Part shown: positions 1 through 8,540 of the stretch, piece by piece | Layout of the letters: every line of letters begins with the position of its first letter | Position numbering within the stretch: the stretch's first letter is position 1 | Assembly (NCBI RefSeq): GCF_001418565.1 | Contig: NZ_LIQQ01000376.1 | Span: 1 to 32,478 of the forward strand | Length of the DNA stretch: 32,478 bases | Source of the DNA: Streptomyces graminilatus | GTDB taxonomy: Bacteria; Actinomycetota; Actinomycetes; Streptomycetales; Streptomycetaceae | Reading direction: 5' to 3' | Made by a program: the position numbers and the translations under genes | Notes under the pieces: generated by a model | The model's input: only the letters and a program-made list of their open reading frames with translations | Database searches by the model: none | What the model was told of the DNA's origin: nothing

Positions 1-1553
1 GCCTGACTGAGCGTCCGCAGCCGAGGCACGGCGGGCCCGTCCACTCGCGGCCGGGGCGCGCCCCCCTCGCCCGTCGCCACCACGAACCCCCAGTCCCGCG
101 GCGCCCGCACCCCCTCATTCGCGACCCCCGTATGCCCCGGACCGGCGGCGTCGGCGACCACGCGATAAGGCACCGTCCGCAACCCGGCGGCCCGCATGGT
201 CGTCTCGACGGTCCAGAACACGCGCGGCCGGGCGGCGACCGGCCCGCCGTGCACGACCAGCCGGCCGCCGTCGGTCAGCACCTGCCGCGCCAGCCCGTAG
301 AACTCCTGCGAGTACAGCTTCGTACTCGCCGTGCCGGCCGGATCCGGCAGATCCGAGATGACCACGTCGTACGCGGCCCGCGCCCCGCGCAGCAGCCGGA
401 AGGCGTCCGCCGTAGTGACATGGACGCGCGGATCGTCGAACGCGTGTGCGTTCAGCGCGGCGAGGGCCGGATCCCGGCGCGCCAGCCGCACCACAGCGGC
501 GTCGAGTTCGACGACGTCCACCCGACGTACGCCCGGATACCGCAGCACCTCCCGCGCGGCGAGCCCGTCGCCGCCGCCGAGGACGAGCACGCGCGCGTGC
601 GGGCCGTCCATCGCGGGGTGGACGAGCGCCTCGTGGTAGCGCAGCTCGTCCGCCCCGCCGACCCGCAGCCGGCCGTCCAGGAACAGGTTCAGCGGCCGGC
701 CGCGTGTGCCACCGGTGAGAACGACCTCCTGTACGCCGGTCCGCAGCGCCACACGTACGTCGTCGCCGTACATGGCGTGCCGGGCGGCGCGTTCGAAATC
801 GTCGACGAGTAAGGCGGCGGCGGCCAGGACCCCGATCACGGTCACGTTGGCCACCACCAGGAGCCAGCGGGCGCGCGGGGTGAGGTCCCGCCGGAACAGG
901 CCGAGGACGAGGGCGCCGCCGACCAGCGCGTTGACCGTGCCGGTGAGCAGGGTGCCGGTGAGCTGGCCGAGCCAGGGGAGGAGCAGGAACGGGAAGGCCA
1001 GGCCTCCGACCAGCGCGCCCACATAGTCCGCGGCGAACAGGTCGGCCACGGCACCGCCCGCGTCCTGGCGGCGGATGCGCTGGATCAGCTCCATGAGCAG
1101 CGGCACCTCGGCGCCGATGAGCAGTCCGATGGCGAGGGAGAAGGTCACCAGCAGCACGCGGGGGCCGTTCGCCCACAGGCCGCCCCAGTCGCCGGTCCAC
1201 GCGAACACCGCGTACAGCGCCATCGCACTGCATCCGCCGACCAGCGCGAGCGCCGCCTCGACCGCGCCGAAGCCGGCGGCGGCACGGCAGCGCAGACGCT
1301 TCGCGGCGAGCGAGCCGATGCCCATGGCGAACACCATCACGGAGAGCACGACGGACGCCTGGGTGACCGAGTCGCCGATCAGGTAGGAGGCGAGCGCGAC
1401 GAGCTCCAGTTCGTACACCAGTCCGCAGGCCGCACAGACGAAGGCGCCGGCGAGGACCAGGAACCGGCCGGCGCCGGGCCGGACGGGCAGCCGCGCGGGG
1501 CGGCCCCAGGACGGGGGAAGGCCCGGCGGGGCCGGCACGTGCGGTTCGATCAC
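1..1553 (-). CDS. Membrane-bound spermidine synthase-like protein, 3' end outside the window
   Basis: The reading frame is open from a GTG at 1553 to position 1 with no stop, giving 517 visible codons; the C-terminus is missing. The first half (about residues 30-260) is hydrophobic, with a run of likely membrane helices. The second half is a soluble Rossmann-type methyltransferase fold of the polyamine aminopropyltransferase family. The nucleotide-binding motif [18 protein letters not shown] is followed by [11 protein letters not shown] and by [13 protein letters not shown], which fit the family's cofactor and catalytic-Asp motifs. Such fusions are common in actinobacteria. Whether they make spermidine is unproven, so the substrate is left open. 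The start is uncertain because no strong ribosome binding site is visible. It lies downstream of the DUF2617 gene on the same strand, with a gap of 123 bases. Confidence 0.85.
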   Translation of the reverse strand, partial: MIEPHVPAPPGLPPSWGRPARLPVRPGAGRFLVLAGAFVCAACGLVYELELVALASYLIGDSVTQASVVLSVMVFAMGIGSLAAKRLRCRAAAGFGAVEAALALVGGCSAMALYAVFAWTGDWGGLWANGPRVLLVTFSLAIGLLIGAEVPLLMELIQRIRRQDAGGAVADLFAADYVGALVGGLAFPFLLLPWLGQLTGTLLTGTVNALVGGALVLGLFRRDLTPRARWLLVVANVTVIGVLAAAALLVDDFERAARHAMYGDDVRVALRTGVQEVVLTGGTRGRPLNLFLDGRLRVGGADELRYHEALVHPAMDGPHARVLVLGGGDGLAAREVLRYPGVRRVDVVELDAAVVRLARRDPALAALNAHAFDDPRVHVTTADAFRLLRGARAAYDVVISDLPDPAGTASTKLYSQEFYGLARQVLTDGGRLVVHGGPVAARPRVFWTVETTMRAAGLRTVPYRVVADAAGPGHTGVANEGVRAPRDWGFVVATGEGGAPRPRVDGPAVPRLRTLSQ

Positions 1554-1593
1554 GCTGGGAACGCTACGTCACACACTCGGCACGCTTCGTCAC

Positions 1594-1605
1594 CCACACG
1601 TGTGG
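1594..1605. promoter_or_regulatory. 12-bp perfect palindrome upstream of the spermidine synthase-like gene
   Basis: CCACACGTGTGG is a perfect palindrome with a CACGTG core. It sits 41-52 bases before the GTG start at 1553, in the short gap behind the DUF2617 gene. The position suits an operator. No regulator can be named from sequence alone. Confidence 0.3.
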
Positions 1606-1676
1606 TCTTTGTTTATGCGGAGGAACCTGGTGTGAAGGCCCGTTGCGCCACAAGCCACTACCGCTGCCACAGGCCA

Positions 1677-2201
1677 TCACCGCTGGAGGGCAGCCGCCAC
1701 TCGTACCCCCACCCGTGTCCTGGTCGCCACGAGTTGCCCGTCCTGCGGATAGGCGTGCCAGGTCCGCCAGTGGACCTGGCCCTCGTACCGCTGGGCGAGC
1801 ATCGCGGTGAAGGCGTGCGGGCTGCCAGGGAAGACGCCGGCCAGGCCGTGGGGATGGTCGGCGACCAGGGCCAGCAGCTCCTGGGCGCGTCCCGCGAACG
1901 ACCCCGGGGACAAGACCTCGACTCTCGCCGCGAACTCGTACTCCCAGTCGTCCACCCGTTTGGCCACGCCGAGCGGGAGAGGGGTGCTGGAACCCGGGAT
2001 GCACGCGACCGTCTCCGAACAGATGCCCTGTCGCTCCTCCAGAAGCACCTGGTGGGAGGCGCCAAGGAGTCTCAACTGGAGTTTCACGTCCGCCAGTTCG
2101 AGGTCGAGGGTGGCGAGCGCGGGCAACGGCTCCCGGCCCAGGGCCCAGGCGAGGTCGGCCGCACGCGTGTCGGTGTAGGTGGTGTTCAGGGTCGTGAGCA
2201 T
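1677..2201 (-). CDS. DUF2617 family protein
   Basis: A 174-residue soluble protein with no signal peptide or membrane segment. The opening MLTTLNTTYTDTRAADLAWALG, the central LQLRLLGASHQVLL and the Trp-rich WRTWHAYPQDGQLV near the end are recognised as the actinobacterial DUF2617 family, whose function is unknown. The ATG at 2201 is preceded by GGAG about nine bases upstream. In streptomycetes this family often lies beside the membrane spermidine synthase-like gene, as here, which suggests a shared but undefined role. No catalytic motif could be picked out. Confidence 0.85.
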   Translation of the reverse strand: MLTTLNTTYTDTRAADLAWALGREPLPALATLDLELADVKLQLRLLGASHQVLLEERQGICSETVACIPGSSTPLPLGVAKRVDDWEYEFAARVEVLSPGSFAGRAQELLALVADHPHGLAGVFPGSPHAFTAMLAQRYEGQVHWRTWHAYPQDGQLVATRTRVGVRVAAALQR

Positions 2202-2687
2202 GGATCGGCTCCGCTAGCACGCAAAAGGGAGGGGAGGTCTGGGTGAGCAAGGTGACGACGGGCAGGGTGACGACGTACAAGGTCATGATGTGCGGGGTGG
2301 GGGTCCGGTGCGCTCCGGTCGACACGGGTCGACACCGGAAGAGCAGCCCAGTCATCAGGAACGCCCAGAGGCAGGCAAGGGGCGCGCGAGGGGCTGTGTT
2401 GGTGATGTAGAGGGAATCATGAACGGTGGCGCCGACACAGCGTTTTTACCCAACTTCGTGGGGTTTCCATCCCTCAGAGGGCTTCTCAGCTCAACTGTTC
2501 AACCGAGGCGTACGCCCGAGCGTGCGAAGGACGCCCGTGAGCGGGCGTACGAGCGCCCGCCGGGACGACGTGTACGCATGACGTGCATGCACGACGTGTA
2601 TGCACCACGTATACGCGTGTCGTCCAGGCGGGCGCTCATCCCGCGGTCCGGATACGGTTCCCCCTTCCGGAGCTCAGCTGCCCCGTG
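2202..2687. other. Intergenic region with nested inverted repeats
   Basis: No credible gene is seen in these 486 bases. GGTGACGACG occurs twice (2251-2260 and 2266-2275), 50-75 bases before the DUF2617 start, a possible control site. An inverted repeat, CGTACGCCCG (2509-2518) with CGGGCGTACG (2542-2551), encloses a 23-base loop. The much larger palindrome that follows is listed separately. A plus-strand ATG at 2419 opens a frame that runs through all these repeats and was not accepted as coding. Confidence 0.6.
2551..2637 (-). terminator. Large stem-loop terminator with a 13-bp repeat loop
   Basis: GAGCGCCCGCC plus GGACGAC (2551-2569) pairs with GTCGTCC plus GGCGGGCGCTC (2619-2637), 18 of 19 positions, around a 49-base loop. 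The loop is almost entirely alternating purine and pyrimidine, in blocks of 13, 13, 12 and 15 bases (2568-2620), three of them starting ACGTG. It lies 51-137 bases past the stop of the small membrane protein gene, so its simplest role is terminator for that transcript. The loop is far larger than a terminator needs. Confidence 0.55.
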
Positions 2688-3005
2688 TCAGCTGCCTCCA
2701 CCGCATCCGCCCCCGCCTCCCCCGCAGGACGATCCGCCGCCACAGGACGAGCCGCCTCCGCAGGAGGAACTCGACCCGCAGGAGGAACTCGACCCGCACG
2801 ACGAGCTGCTCCCGGAGTCAGCGGCACCCGCCGCTCCTCCGGCCCACCAGCTGTCCCCGCTCGAGTTCCGGCTCCGGCTCCGGCTCCCGCCGCTCACCCG
2901 GCTCACCCGGCTCACCGACCGGGACCTCCGTGCCGACCGGACCGCCAAGGTCACGATGATGAACATGACCGCCAGGATGACAAGGACGAGCATGACTATG
3001 GTCAT
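2688..3005 (-). CDS. Small single-pass membrane protein with Cys/Gly/Ser repeat tail
   Basis: The product has 105 residues. The ATG at 3005 has a strong AAGGAGG site about eight bases upstream, which rejects longer frames that would run back through the aminotransferase gene. Residues 1-23 (MTIVMLVLVILAVMFIIVTL) form one membrane helix. A basic Ser/Arg stretch to about residue 50 follows, then a WWAGGAAGAA patch. The tail has seven cysteines in SSSSCG and GGGSSCGGG repeats. The DNA under the tail carries 18-bp direct repeats near 2762-2800. Low-complexity Cys/Gly tails of this kind occur on some actinobacterial membrane proteins. No function is known to me. It is divergent from the aminotransferase gene, and the 138 bases between them must hold both promoters. 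Confidence 0.75.
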   Translation of the reverse strand: MTIVMLVLVILAVMFIIVTLAVRSARRSRSVSRVSRVSGGSRSRSRNSSGDSWWAGGAAGAADSGSSSSCGSSSSCGSSSSCGGGSSCGGGSSCGGGGGGCGGGS

Positions 3006-3143
3006 GGCGTCGCCCTCCTTTCTTTCCCCCGAGGCGGCCCCCCGTGGGCGCCTCACGCTCTTGCGTGACGGGGGGATGCCCGCTCGTCTCACCTGCCAAA
3101 GCAGAGTTGAGGAAGTCCAGAGCTTCGGCGCAGGATGACGACC

Positions 3144-4340
3144 ATGACCAGCAGCGCACGCCCCTTCCTCAACCGCAGGCTCGCCGAGTTCGGGACGACG
3201 ATCTTCGCCGAGATGTCGGCCCTCGCCCTCACCACCGGCTCGATCAACCTCGGCCAGGGTTTCCCGGACACCGACGGCCCCGAGGAGATCCGGGAGGCGG
3301 CCGTACGGGCGCTGCGCGACGGCCGCGGCAACCAGTACCCGCCGGGCCCGGGCGTCCCCGAGCTGCGGACGGCGATCGCCGCGCACCAGCAGCGCCGGTA
3401 CGCACTCTCGTACGACCCCGACCGCGAGGTCCTGGTGACGGCGGGCGCGACGGAGGCCATCGCGGCGACCCTGCTGGCGTTGGTGGAGCCGGGTGACGAG
3501 GTGATCGCCCTGGAGCCCTACTACGACTCCTACGCGGCCTGCATCGCGATGGCGGGCGGCACACGCGTGCCGGTCACCCTGCGCCCGCACGAGGGCGCGT
3601 TCCGCCTGGACCTGGACGAACTCCGGGCGGCCGTAACCCCCCGCACCCGCCTGCTCCTCATCAACACCCCCCACAACCCCACCGGCACGGTCCTGACCCG
3701 CGACGAACTGACCGCGATCGCCCAGCTCGCCGTGGAACGCGACCTGCTGGTGGTGACCGACGAGGTGTACGAACACCTGGTCTTCGACGACGCCGGACAT
3801 CTGCCGCTGGCCTCCTTCCCGGGGATGCGCGAACGGACGGTCTCTATCGGGAGCGCCGGGAAGACGTTTTCGTTCACCGGTTGGAAAGTGGGCTGGGTCA
3901 CATCCACCCCGGACCTGGTGACGGCGGTCCGCTCGGCGAAGCAGTTCCTGACGTACGTGGCGTCGGGGCCGTTCCAGTACGCGGTGGCGGAAGCCCTGAC
4001 CCTCCCGGACACGTACTTCGATTCATTCCGCGAGGACATGCGGACAAAGAGGGACCTGCTGTCGGCGGGCCTGCGGGAGGCCGGCTTCAAGGTCTTCGAG
4101 CCCTCGGGCACCTACTTCATCACCACCGACATCCGCCCCCTCGGCGCTGCGCTGTCCAAAGACGGCGACGGCTTCGCCTTCTGCCGCGCCCTGCCCGAAC
4201 GCGCGGGCGTCGTGGCCATCCCGAACGCGGTCTTCTACGACCACCGCGAGGAGGGCGCCCCCTTCGTACGGTTCGCGTTCTGCAAGCAGACCGACGTCCT
4301 GACCGAGGCAGTGACCCGCCTCAAGCGCCTCACCACCTGA
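3144..4340 (+). CDS. Pyridoxal-phosphate aminotransferase, class I/II fold type I
   Basis: About 398 residues, full length for the family. The PLP lysine is in SAGKTFSFTGWK, and NTPHNPTG and VVTDEVYEHLVF supply the cofactor-binding Asn and Asp. The N-terminal INLGQGFPDTDGP and NQYPPGPGVPELR match the branch that holds kynurenine and methionine aminotransferases and DapC-like succinyldiaminopimelate aminotransferases. Substrate cannot be fixed from sequence; an aspartate or DapC-like role is plausible. Two in-frame ATGs (3135 and 3144) are possible. The second was chosen because AGGA sits eight bases before it, while the first has no spaced ribosome binding site. A small membrane protein gene follows after 39 bases. 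Confidence 0.93.
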   Translation: MTSSARPFLNRRLAEFGTTIFAEMSALALTTGSINLGQGFPDTDGPEEIREAAVRALRDGRGNQYPPGPGVPELRTAIAAHQQRRYALSYDPDREVLVTAGATEAIAATLLALVEPGDEVIALEPYYDSYAACIAMAGGTRVPVTLRPHEGAFRLDLDELRAAVTPRTRLLLINTPHNPTGTVLTRDELTAIAQLAVERDLLVVTDEVYEHLVFDDAGHLPLASFPGMRERTVSIGSAGKTFSFTGWKVGWVTSTPDLVTAVRSAKQFLTYVASGPFQYAVAEALTLPDTYFDSFREDMRTKRDLLSAGLREAGFKVFEPSGTYFITTDIRPLGAALSKDGDGFAFCRALPERAGVVAIPNAVFYDHREEGAPFVRFAFCKQTDVLTEAVTRLKRLTT

Positions 4341-4379
4341 GACCACACCGAACCGAACCGAACCGCTGGAGCATCGAGG

Positions 4380-4655
4380 ATGACCGGCACCAAGCCCCTC
4401 CAGGCCGCCACCGAAGGCACGTGGGCGTTACCCCTTCTGGCTCTCGCGCCATTGACCGCCATCAGACTCCTCGCGGCCCCATCCACACCATGGCTCACCA
4501 TTTCCTGGGCGATATTCGCCCTGGCCGTCCTATTGGTGGCCATTGGCTGGACGACGGTGTTCCGTCGCGGGATGCGCGAGTTCGCAGCATGGGTCACGTG
4601 CGTTCTTGTGCACGCCGTTCTGGCCTGGCAGTTCATTTCCCTTGTCCAGGAATAG
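4380..4655 (+). CDS. Small three-helix membrane protein with a TTA codon
   Basis: A predicted 91-residue protein with three hydrophobic segments (about 15-32, 38-58 and 68-88) and the basic loop RRGMREF between the second and third, consistent with an integral membrane protein. It starts 39 bases after the aminotransferase stop and may share its transcript. Only a weak GAGG lies just before the ATG. Codon 17 is TTA (4428-4430), the rare leucine codon read by the bldA tRNA in Streptomyces, so translation could be developmentally delayed. No family was recognised. The clean helix pattern favours a real gene. Confidence 0.6.
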   Translation: MTGTKPLQAATEGTWALPLLALAPLTAIRLLAAPSTPWLTISWAIFALAVLLVAIGWTTVFRRGMREFAAWVTCVLVHAVLAWQFISLVQE

Positions 4656-4765
4656 ACCGTGACCGGCAGGAACCGCACCGCTCTGCCGCCAGCACCAGTG
4701 CGGCGACCGGGTCCCGGCCGCCTCAGGGACGGTGGCCAGGAGCCGGGTGGGACCGGAAACGGCGA

Positions 4766-4790
4766 GAGCCCGGCCGTGGCGGCCGGGCTC
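4766..4790. terminator. GC-rich hairpin between convergent genes
   Basis: GAGCCCGGCCG (4766-4776) and CGGCCGGGCTC (4780-4790) form a perfect 11-bp stem with a three-base loop. It lies between the plus-strand membrane protein gene and the minus-strand YbjN gene, so it can terminate both. There is no clear U-tract, as is usual in Streptomyces. Confidence 0.7.
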
Positions 4791-4831
4791 CTCCGTGTAC
4801 AGGCGTACCGGACGTACAGGCGGGACTACGC

Positions 4832-5371
4832 CTACGCCTCGTCGTCCTCGGGCTTCTCCGCCTCGTCGGTCGCGGCGATCTCGTCCTCCAGGCCGAGCTG
4901 CTCGACGAGCCACTTGTCGAACTCGATCGCGGCCCGCACCCAGCTCACCGTCGACGACACGAAGTGCTCCAGGCTGACGCCCGTACCGATCAGCATCTGC
5001 GCCTCGCCGATCAGGCGAACCGTGCCGTCGTCGTGCGTGTGGCTGTACACCTTGGGCCACAGGGTCCGCCGGTTCCAGTCGTCGATCGACTCGAGAAGCG
5101 CGACCTTCTCCTCGATCTGGTGGGGCCGGTCGTAGAACGTCCGCACCGAGAAGACCTGCTGGTCGCCCTCGCCACGGAACATGAAGTACGTACGGAACTG
5201 CTCCCACGGCGCCGCGAGGTCACCCTCGTCGTCGACGACGTACTTCAGCTCCATCTGTTCCAGGAGCTGCTTCACAAGGTCCTGGTCCGGGACGACGGGG
5301 CCTGCCGGTCCTTGCTGCTGCGGCTCGGGCTGGCCCCCGAAGTTCGGAATCGAGGACGGGTCGATGGTCAT
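4832..5371 (-). CDS. YbjN domain-containing protein
   Basis: The product has 179 residues. After a Pro/Gln-rich leader (about 1-30), residues 30-160 match the YbjN fold, with FRTYFMFRGEGDQQVFSVRT, WNRRTLWPKVYSHTHDDG and the helix around WVRAAIEFDKWLVEQLGL. The family resembles type III secretion chaperones and is thought to help protein stability or envelope stress in other bacteria; its actinobacterial role is not established. The tail is acidic (EKPEDDEA). The ATG at 5371 was chosen over a longer frame because GGAG lies nine bases upstream and the family begins near there. It follows clpB on the same strand with a 153-base gap, so separate transcription is possible. Confidence 0.88.
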   Translation of the reverse strand: MTIDPSSIPNFGGQPEPQQQGPAGPVVPDQDLVKQLLEQMELKYVVDDEGDLAAPWEQFRTYFMFRGEGDQQVFSVRTFYDRPHQIEEKVALLESIDDWNRRTLWPKVYSHTHDDGTVRLIGEAQMLIGTGVSLEHFVSSTVSWVRAAIEFDKWLVEQLGLEDEIAATDEAEKPEDDEA

Positions 5372-5524
5372 TCGTGAACACTCCAACAGAGTCGTCTGGC
5401 TCGTCCGGCCATCGCTGAGACCAGACGTACGTACCCACCCTCTCCTGCTTCGCCCCCGACCGGCAACAGCCGCCAGCATGTGCCTGCCGGGAGCGTCCGA
5501 AAACAGCGTGGCGGGTGTTTCCCG

Positions 5525-8170
5525 CTAAAGCGTCTTGCCCGTCGCCGGCCCCTCCACAGGCCCCTCCACAGGCCCTTCCGCAGACCCTTCCGCCGGCCCC
5601 ACGATCAGCCCCTCCCCGAACGCGTCCACCCGTACCGTGTCCCCGTCCTTCACCTCGCCCGCCAGGATTTCCTTCGCCAGGCGGTCGCCGATCGAGGTCT
5701 GGATGAGGCGGCGGAGGGGGCGGGCGCCGTAGGCCGGGTCGTTGCCCTCTGTGGCCAGCCAGGACAGGGCGGCCGGGGTTACGTCCAGGGTCAGGCGGCG
5801 GTCGGCCAGGCGCTTGGCCAGGCGGTCGATCTGGAGGGCCGCGATGCGCTCCAGTTCCTGCCCGTCCAGGGCGGAGAAGACCACCATGTCGTCCAGGCGG
5901 TTCAGGAACTCCGGCTTGAACGACGCGCGGACCACCTCCAGTACCTGCCGCTTCTTTTCCTCCGGTGGCGTCAGCGGGTCCACCAAGTACTGGCTGCCCA
6001 GGTTCGACGTCAGGATCAGGATCGCGTTGCGGAAGTCGACCGTGCGGCCCTGGCCGTCCGTGAGGCGGCCGTCGTCGAGGACCTGGAGGAGTACGTCGAA
6101 CACCTCCGGGTGGGCCTTCTCCACCTCGTCCAGCAGCACCACGCTGTACGGGCGGCGGCGCACCGCCTCCGTCAGCTGGCCGCCCTCCTCGTAGCCGACG
6201 TAGCCGGGCGGGGCGCCGACCAGCCTCGCCACGCTGTGCTTCTCGCCGTACTCCGACATGTCGATGCGGACCATCGCCCGCTCGTCGTCGAAGAGGAAGT
6301 CGGCCAGTGCCTTCGCCAGTTCCGTCTTGCCCACGCCCGTCGGGCCCAGGAAGAGGAACGAGCCCGTCGGGCGGTCCGGGTCCGCGATGCCCGCCCTTGT
6401 CCGTCGTACCGCGTCCGAGACCGCCTGTACTGCCTCGCCCTGGCCGATCAGGCGGCGGCCCAACTCCTCCTCCATGCGCAGGAGTTTCTGGGTCTCGCCC
6501 TCCAGGAGACGGCCGGCCGGGATGCCGGTCCAGGCGCCGACCACGTCCGCGATGTCGTCGGGGCCGACCTCCTCCTTGACCATGGTGTTCCGGGACGCCT
6601 CCACCTCGGCCTTCGACGCTTCCGCCAAGTCCCTCTCCAGGGTGGGGATCTCGCCGTAGAGGAGTTTGGAAGCGGAGTCGAAGTCGCCGTCGCGCTGGGC
6701 CCGTTCGGCCTGGCCGCGCAGTTCGTCGAGCTTCTCCTTCAGCTCGCCGACCCTGTTGAGGGACTGCTTCTCCTTCTCCCAGCGGGCCGTCAGACCGCGC
6801 AATTCCTCCTCCTTGTCGGCGAGATCGCGGCGCAGCCGGTCGAGCCGCTCGCGCGAGGCGGGGTCGGTCTCCCTGTCCAGCGCGAGTTCCTCCATCTTCA
6901 ACCGGTCCACGGCGCGCTGGAGTTCGTCGATTTCGAGGGGGGACGAATCGATCTCCATCCGGAGCCTCGACGCAGCCTCGTCCACCAGGTCGATCGCCTT
7001 GTCCGGGAGGAAGCGGGACGTGATGTAGCGGTCGGAGAGGGTTGCCGCCGCCACCAGGGCGCTGTCGGCGATGACCACCTTGTGGTGGGCCTCGTAGCGG
7101 CCCTTCAAGCCGCGCAGGATCGCGATCGTGTCCTCGACCGAGGGTTCCGCGACCAGGACCTGCTGGAAGCGGCGCTCAAGCGCCGGGTCCTTCTCGATGC
7201 GCTCGCGGTACTCGTCCAGCGTCGTCGCGCCGACCATGCGCAGCTCGCCGCGCGCCAGCATCGGCTTCAGCATGTTGCCCGCGTCCATCGCGGAGTCGCC
7301 GCCCGCGCCCGCGCCGACGACCGTGTGGAGTTCGTCGATGAACGTGATGATCTGGCCGTCGGAGTCCTTGATCTCCGCCAGGACCGTCTTCAGGCGCTCC
7401 TCGAACTCGCCCCGGTACTTCGCCCCCGCGACCATCGCGCCGAGGTCCAGGGAGACGAGGCGCTTGTTCTTCAGGGATTCCGGGACGTCGCCCTTCACGA
7501 TGCGCTGGGCCAGGCCCTCGACCACGGCCGTCTTGCCCACGCCCGGTTCGCCGATCAGCACCGGGTTGTTCTTCGTACGACGCGACAGCACCTGGACGAC
7601 CCGGCGGATCTCGTGGTCGCGGCCGATGACCGGGTCGAGCTTGCCCTCCCGGGCGGCGGCCGTGAAGTCCGTACCGAACTTCTCCAGGGCCTTGTACTGA
7701 CCCTCGGGGTCGGCTGTGGTCACGCGACGCCCTCCCCTGCTCTTCTGGAACGCGTCCAGCAGCTTTTTCGCGCCGGCGCCCTGCTGGGAGAGTACGTCCC
7801 CGGCGGGGCCGCCCTTCGCGGCGATGCCGATGAGGAGATGCTCGGTGGAGAGGTACTCGTCGCCGAGCTCCTTCGCCCGTTCGGCCGCGTCCGCGATGAC
7901 CGAAAGGAGTTCCCGGTTGGGCTGCGGGGGCGCGACGGTCGAACCGGTCACGCTCGGCAGCGACGCCAGTACGCGTTCGGCGCCCGCCCGTACGGCAGCC
8001 TGGTCGGCGTCGACCGCGACCAGCAGGTCGGTGATGTTCTCGTTGTCCTCACCGGCGAGGAGTGCCAGCAGCAGGTGCGCGGGGGTCAGGTCCGGGTGCC
8101 CCCCGGACACGGCCCTGCCGGTGGCCGCGTTGATCGCGTCCCGGCTCCTGTTGGTCAGCTCGGCGTCCAC
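5525..8170 (-). CDS. clpB: ATP-dependent disaggregase ClpB (Hsp100)
   Basis: The product has 881 residues, near the usual length. Order: Clp N-domain (1-145), first AAA+ module with Walker A GEPGVGKT (207-214) and a FIDELH Walker B, coiled-coil middle domain (about 400-530, rich in Glu, Arg and Leu), second AAA+ module with Walker A GPTGVGKT (609-616) and [12 protein letters not shown], and the ARPLRRLI sensor-2 segment. ClpB threads aggregated proteins through its hexamer and works with DnaK, DnaJ and GrpE, which lie 20 kb away in this window. The last 23 residues are an added low-complexity tail of GPAEG/GPVEG units, made by short tandem repeats in the DNA. The GTG at 8170 has GGGAG about ten bases upstream. 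An HspR operator covers the promoter. Confidence 0.98.
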   Translation of the reverse strand: MDAELTNRSRDAINAATGRAVSGGHPDLTPAHLLLALLAGEDNENITDLLVAVDADQAAVRAGAERVLASLPSVTGSTVAPPQPNRELLSVIADAAERAKELGDEYLSTEHLLIGIAAKGGPAGDVLSQQGAGAKKLLDAFQKSRGGRRVTTADPEGQYKALEKFGTDFTAAAREGKLDPVIGRDHEIRRVVQVLSRRTKNNPVLIGEPGVGKTAVVEGLAQRIVKGDVPESLKNKRLVSLDLGAMVAGAKYRGEFEERLKTVLAEIKDSDGQIITFIDELHTVVGAGAGGDSAMDAGNMLKPMLARGELRMVGATTLDEYRERIEKDPALERRFQQVLVAEPSVEDTIAILRGLKGRYEAHHKVVIADSALVAAATLSDRYITSRFLPDKAIDLVDEAASRLRMEIDSSPLEIDELQRAVDRLKMEELALDRETDPASRERLDRLRRDLADKEEELRGLTARWEKEKQSLNRVGELKEKLDELRGQAERAQRDGDFDSASKLLYGEIPTLERDLAEASKAEVEASRNTMVKEEVGPDDIADVVGAWTGIPAGRLLEGETQKLLRMEEELGRRLIGQGEAVQAVSDAVRRTRAGIADPDRPTGSFLFLGPTGVGKTELAKALADFLFDDERAMVRIDMSEYGEKHSVARLVGAPPGYVGYEEGGQLTEAVRRRPYSVVLLDEVEKAHPEVFDVLLQVLDDGRLTDGQGRTVDFRNAILILTSNLGSQYLVDPLTPPEEKKRQVLEVVRASFKPEFLNRLDDMVVFSALDGQELERIAALQIDRLAKRLADRRLTLDVTPAALSWLATEGNDPAYGARPLRRLIQTSIGDRLAKEILAGEVKDGDTVRVDAFGEGLIVGPAEGSAEGPVEGPVEGPATGKTL

Positions 8171-8211
8171 GGTCGCTGTCTCCCTTCCCTGTCCCGGTCG
8201 TGACTGACACA

Positions 8212-8247
8212 GTCAACGTACATAAAGTTGAGTCTATTCCACTCAAG
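8212..8247 (-). promoter_or_regulatory. clpB promoter with HspR operator (HAIR)
   Basis: The inverted repeat GTTGAGT (8227-8233), seven bases, ACTCAAG (8241-8247) matches the HAIR consensus CTTGAGT-N7-ACTCAAG at 13 of 14 arm positions. On the minus strand TTGAGT (8246-8241) can serve as -35, with TATGTA (8224-8219) as -10 after 16 bases. HspR bound here would cover the -35 element and block transcription. HspR is encoded at 28386-28832. The equivalent dnaK operon site would lie beyond the right edge. Confidence 0.92.
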
Positions 8248-8540
8248 GCGGGACGGGCACTGCCGGGCATGCGCCGGACATGTGCCGGGCAGACCGAAAA
8301 CCGCCCATCCCTATGACGGATGGACGGTGTGAGTCGATGTGGGTTCGGGGCGGGGAACCGCTACTTTCAGCCAAGCGGGTGCGTGTCGCGCCCATCACCG
8401 GACGCGGGCAAGAGCTCTCACGGCCCGCCCAAGTCCTGATATTTCCCCGGAAACAGCAGCGGCGTCACCGTGTTCAGGTCACGGTGACGCCGCTGCTGGG
8501 GGGAAGCACCTGAGCGATCTACTGCGACGGGGGAATCGCG
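8248..8540. other. Intergenic region upstream of clpB
   Basis: These bases separate the clpB promoter from the end of the next minus-strand gene. The only clear structure is the terminator hairpin at 8455-8497. The 207 bases between it and the clpB operator show no convincing gene. Confidence 0.5.
8455..8497 (-). terminator. 18-bp perfect-stem terminator
   Basis: AGCAGCGGCGTCACCGTG (8455-8472) and its exact complement (8480-8497) flank a seven-base loop. It starts 44 bases after the stop of the Rieske-like gene on the minus strand and insulates clpB from that transcript. Confidence 0.9.

Noticed and set aside
115..1233. A 372-codon minus-strand frame in the spermidine synthase-like region
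   Set aside because: It is a shifted frame of the real gene, which continues past the left edge and shows membrane and methyltransferase motifs.
2290..3138. A plus-strand frame with PPPQDE-type repeats
   Set aside because: The repeats are the reverse of the Cys/Gly/Ser tail of the minus-strand gene, which has a strong ribosome binding site; the plus frame also runs through hairpins.
5480..8203. A 907-codon open frame on the plus strand opposite clpB
   Set aside because: It mirrors clpB codon by codon, has no recognisable domain, and arises because high-GC genes leave long antisense frames open.
8280..8513. Small open frame between clpB and the Rieske-like gene
   Set aside because: It crosses the terminator hairpin and has no ribosome binding site or hydrophobic or family pattern.
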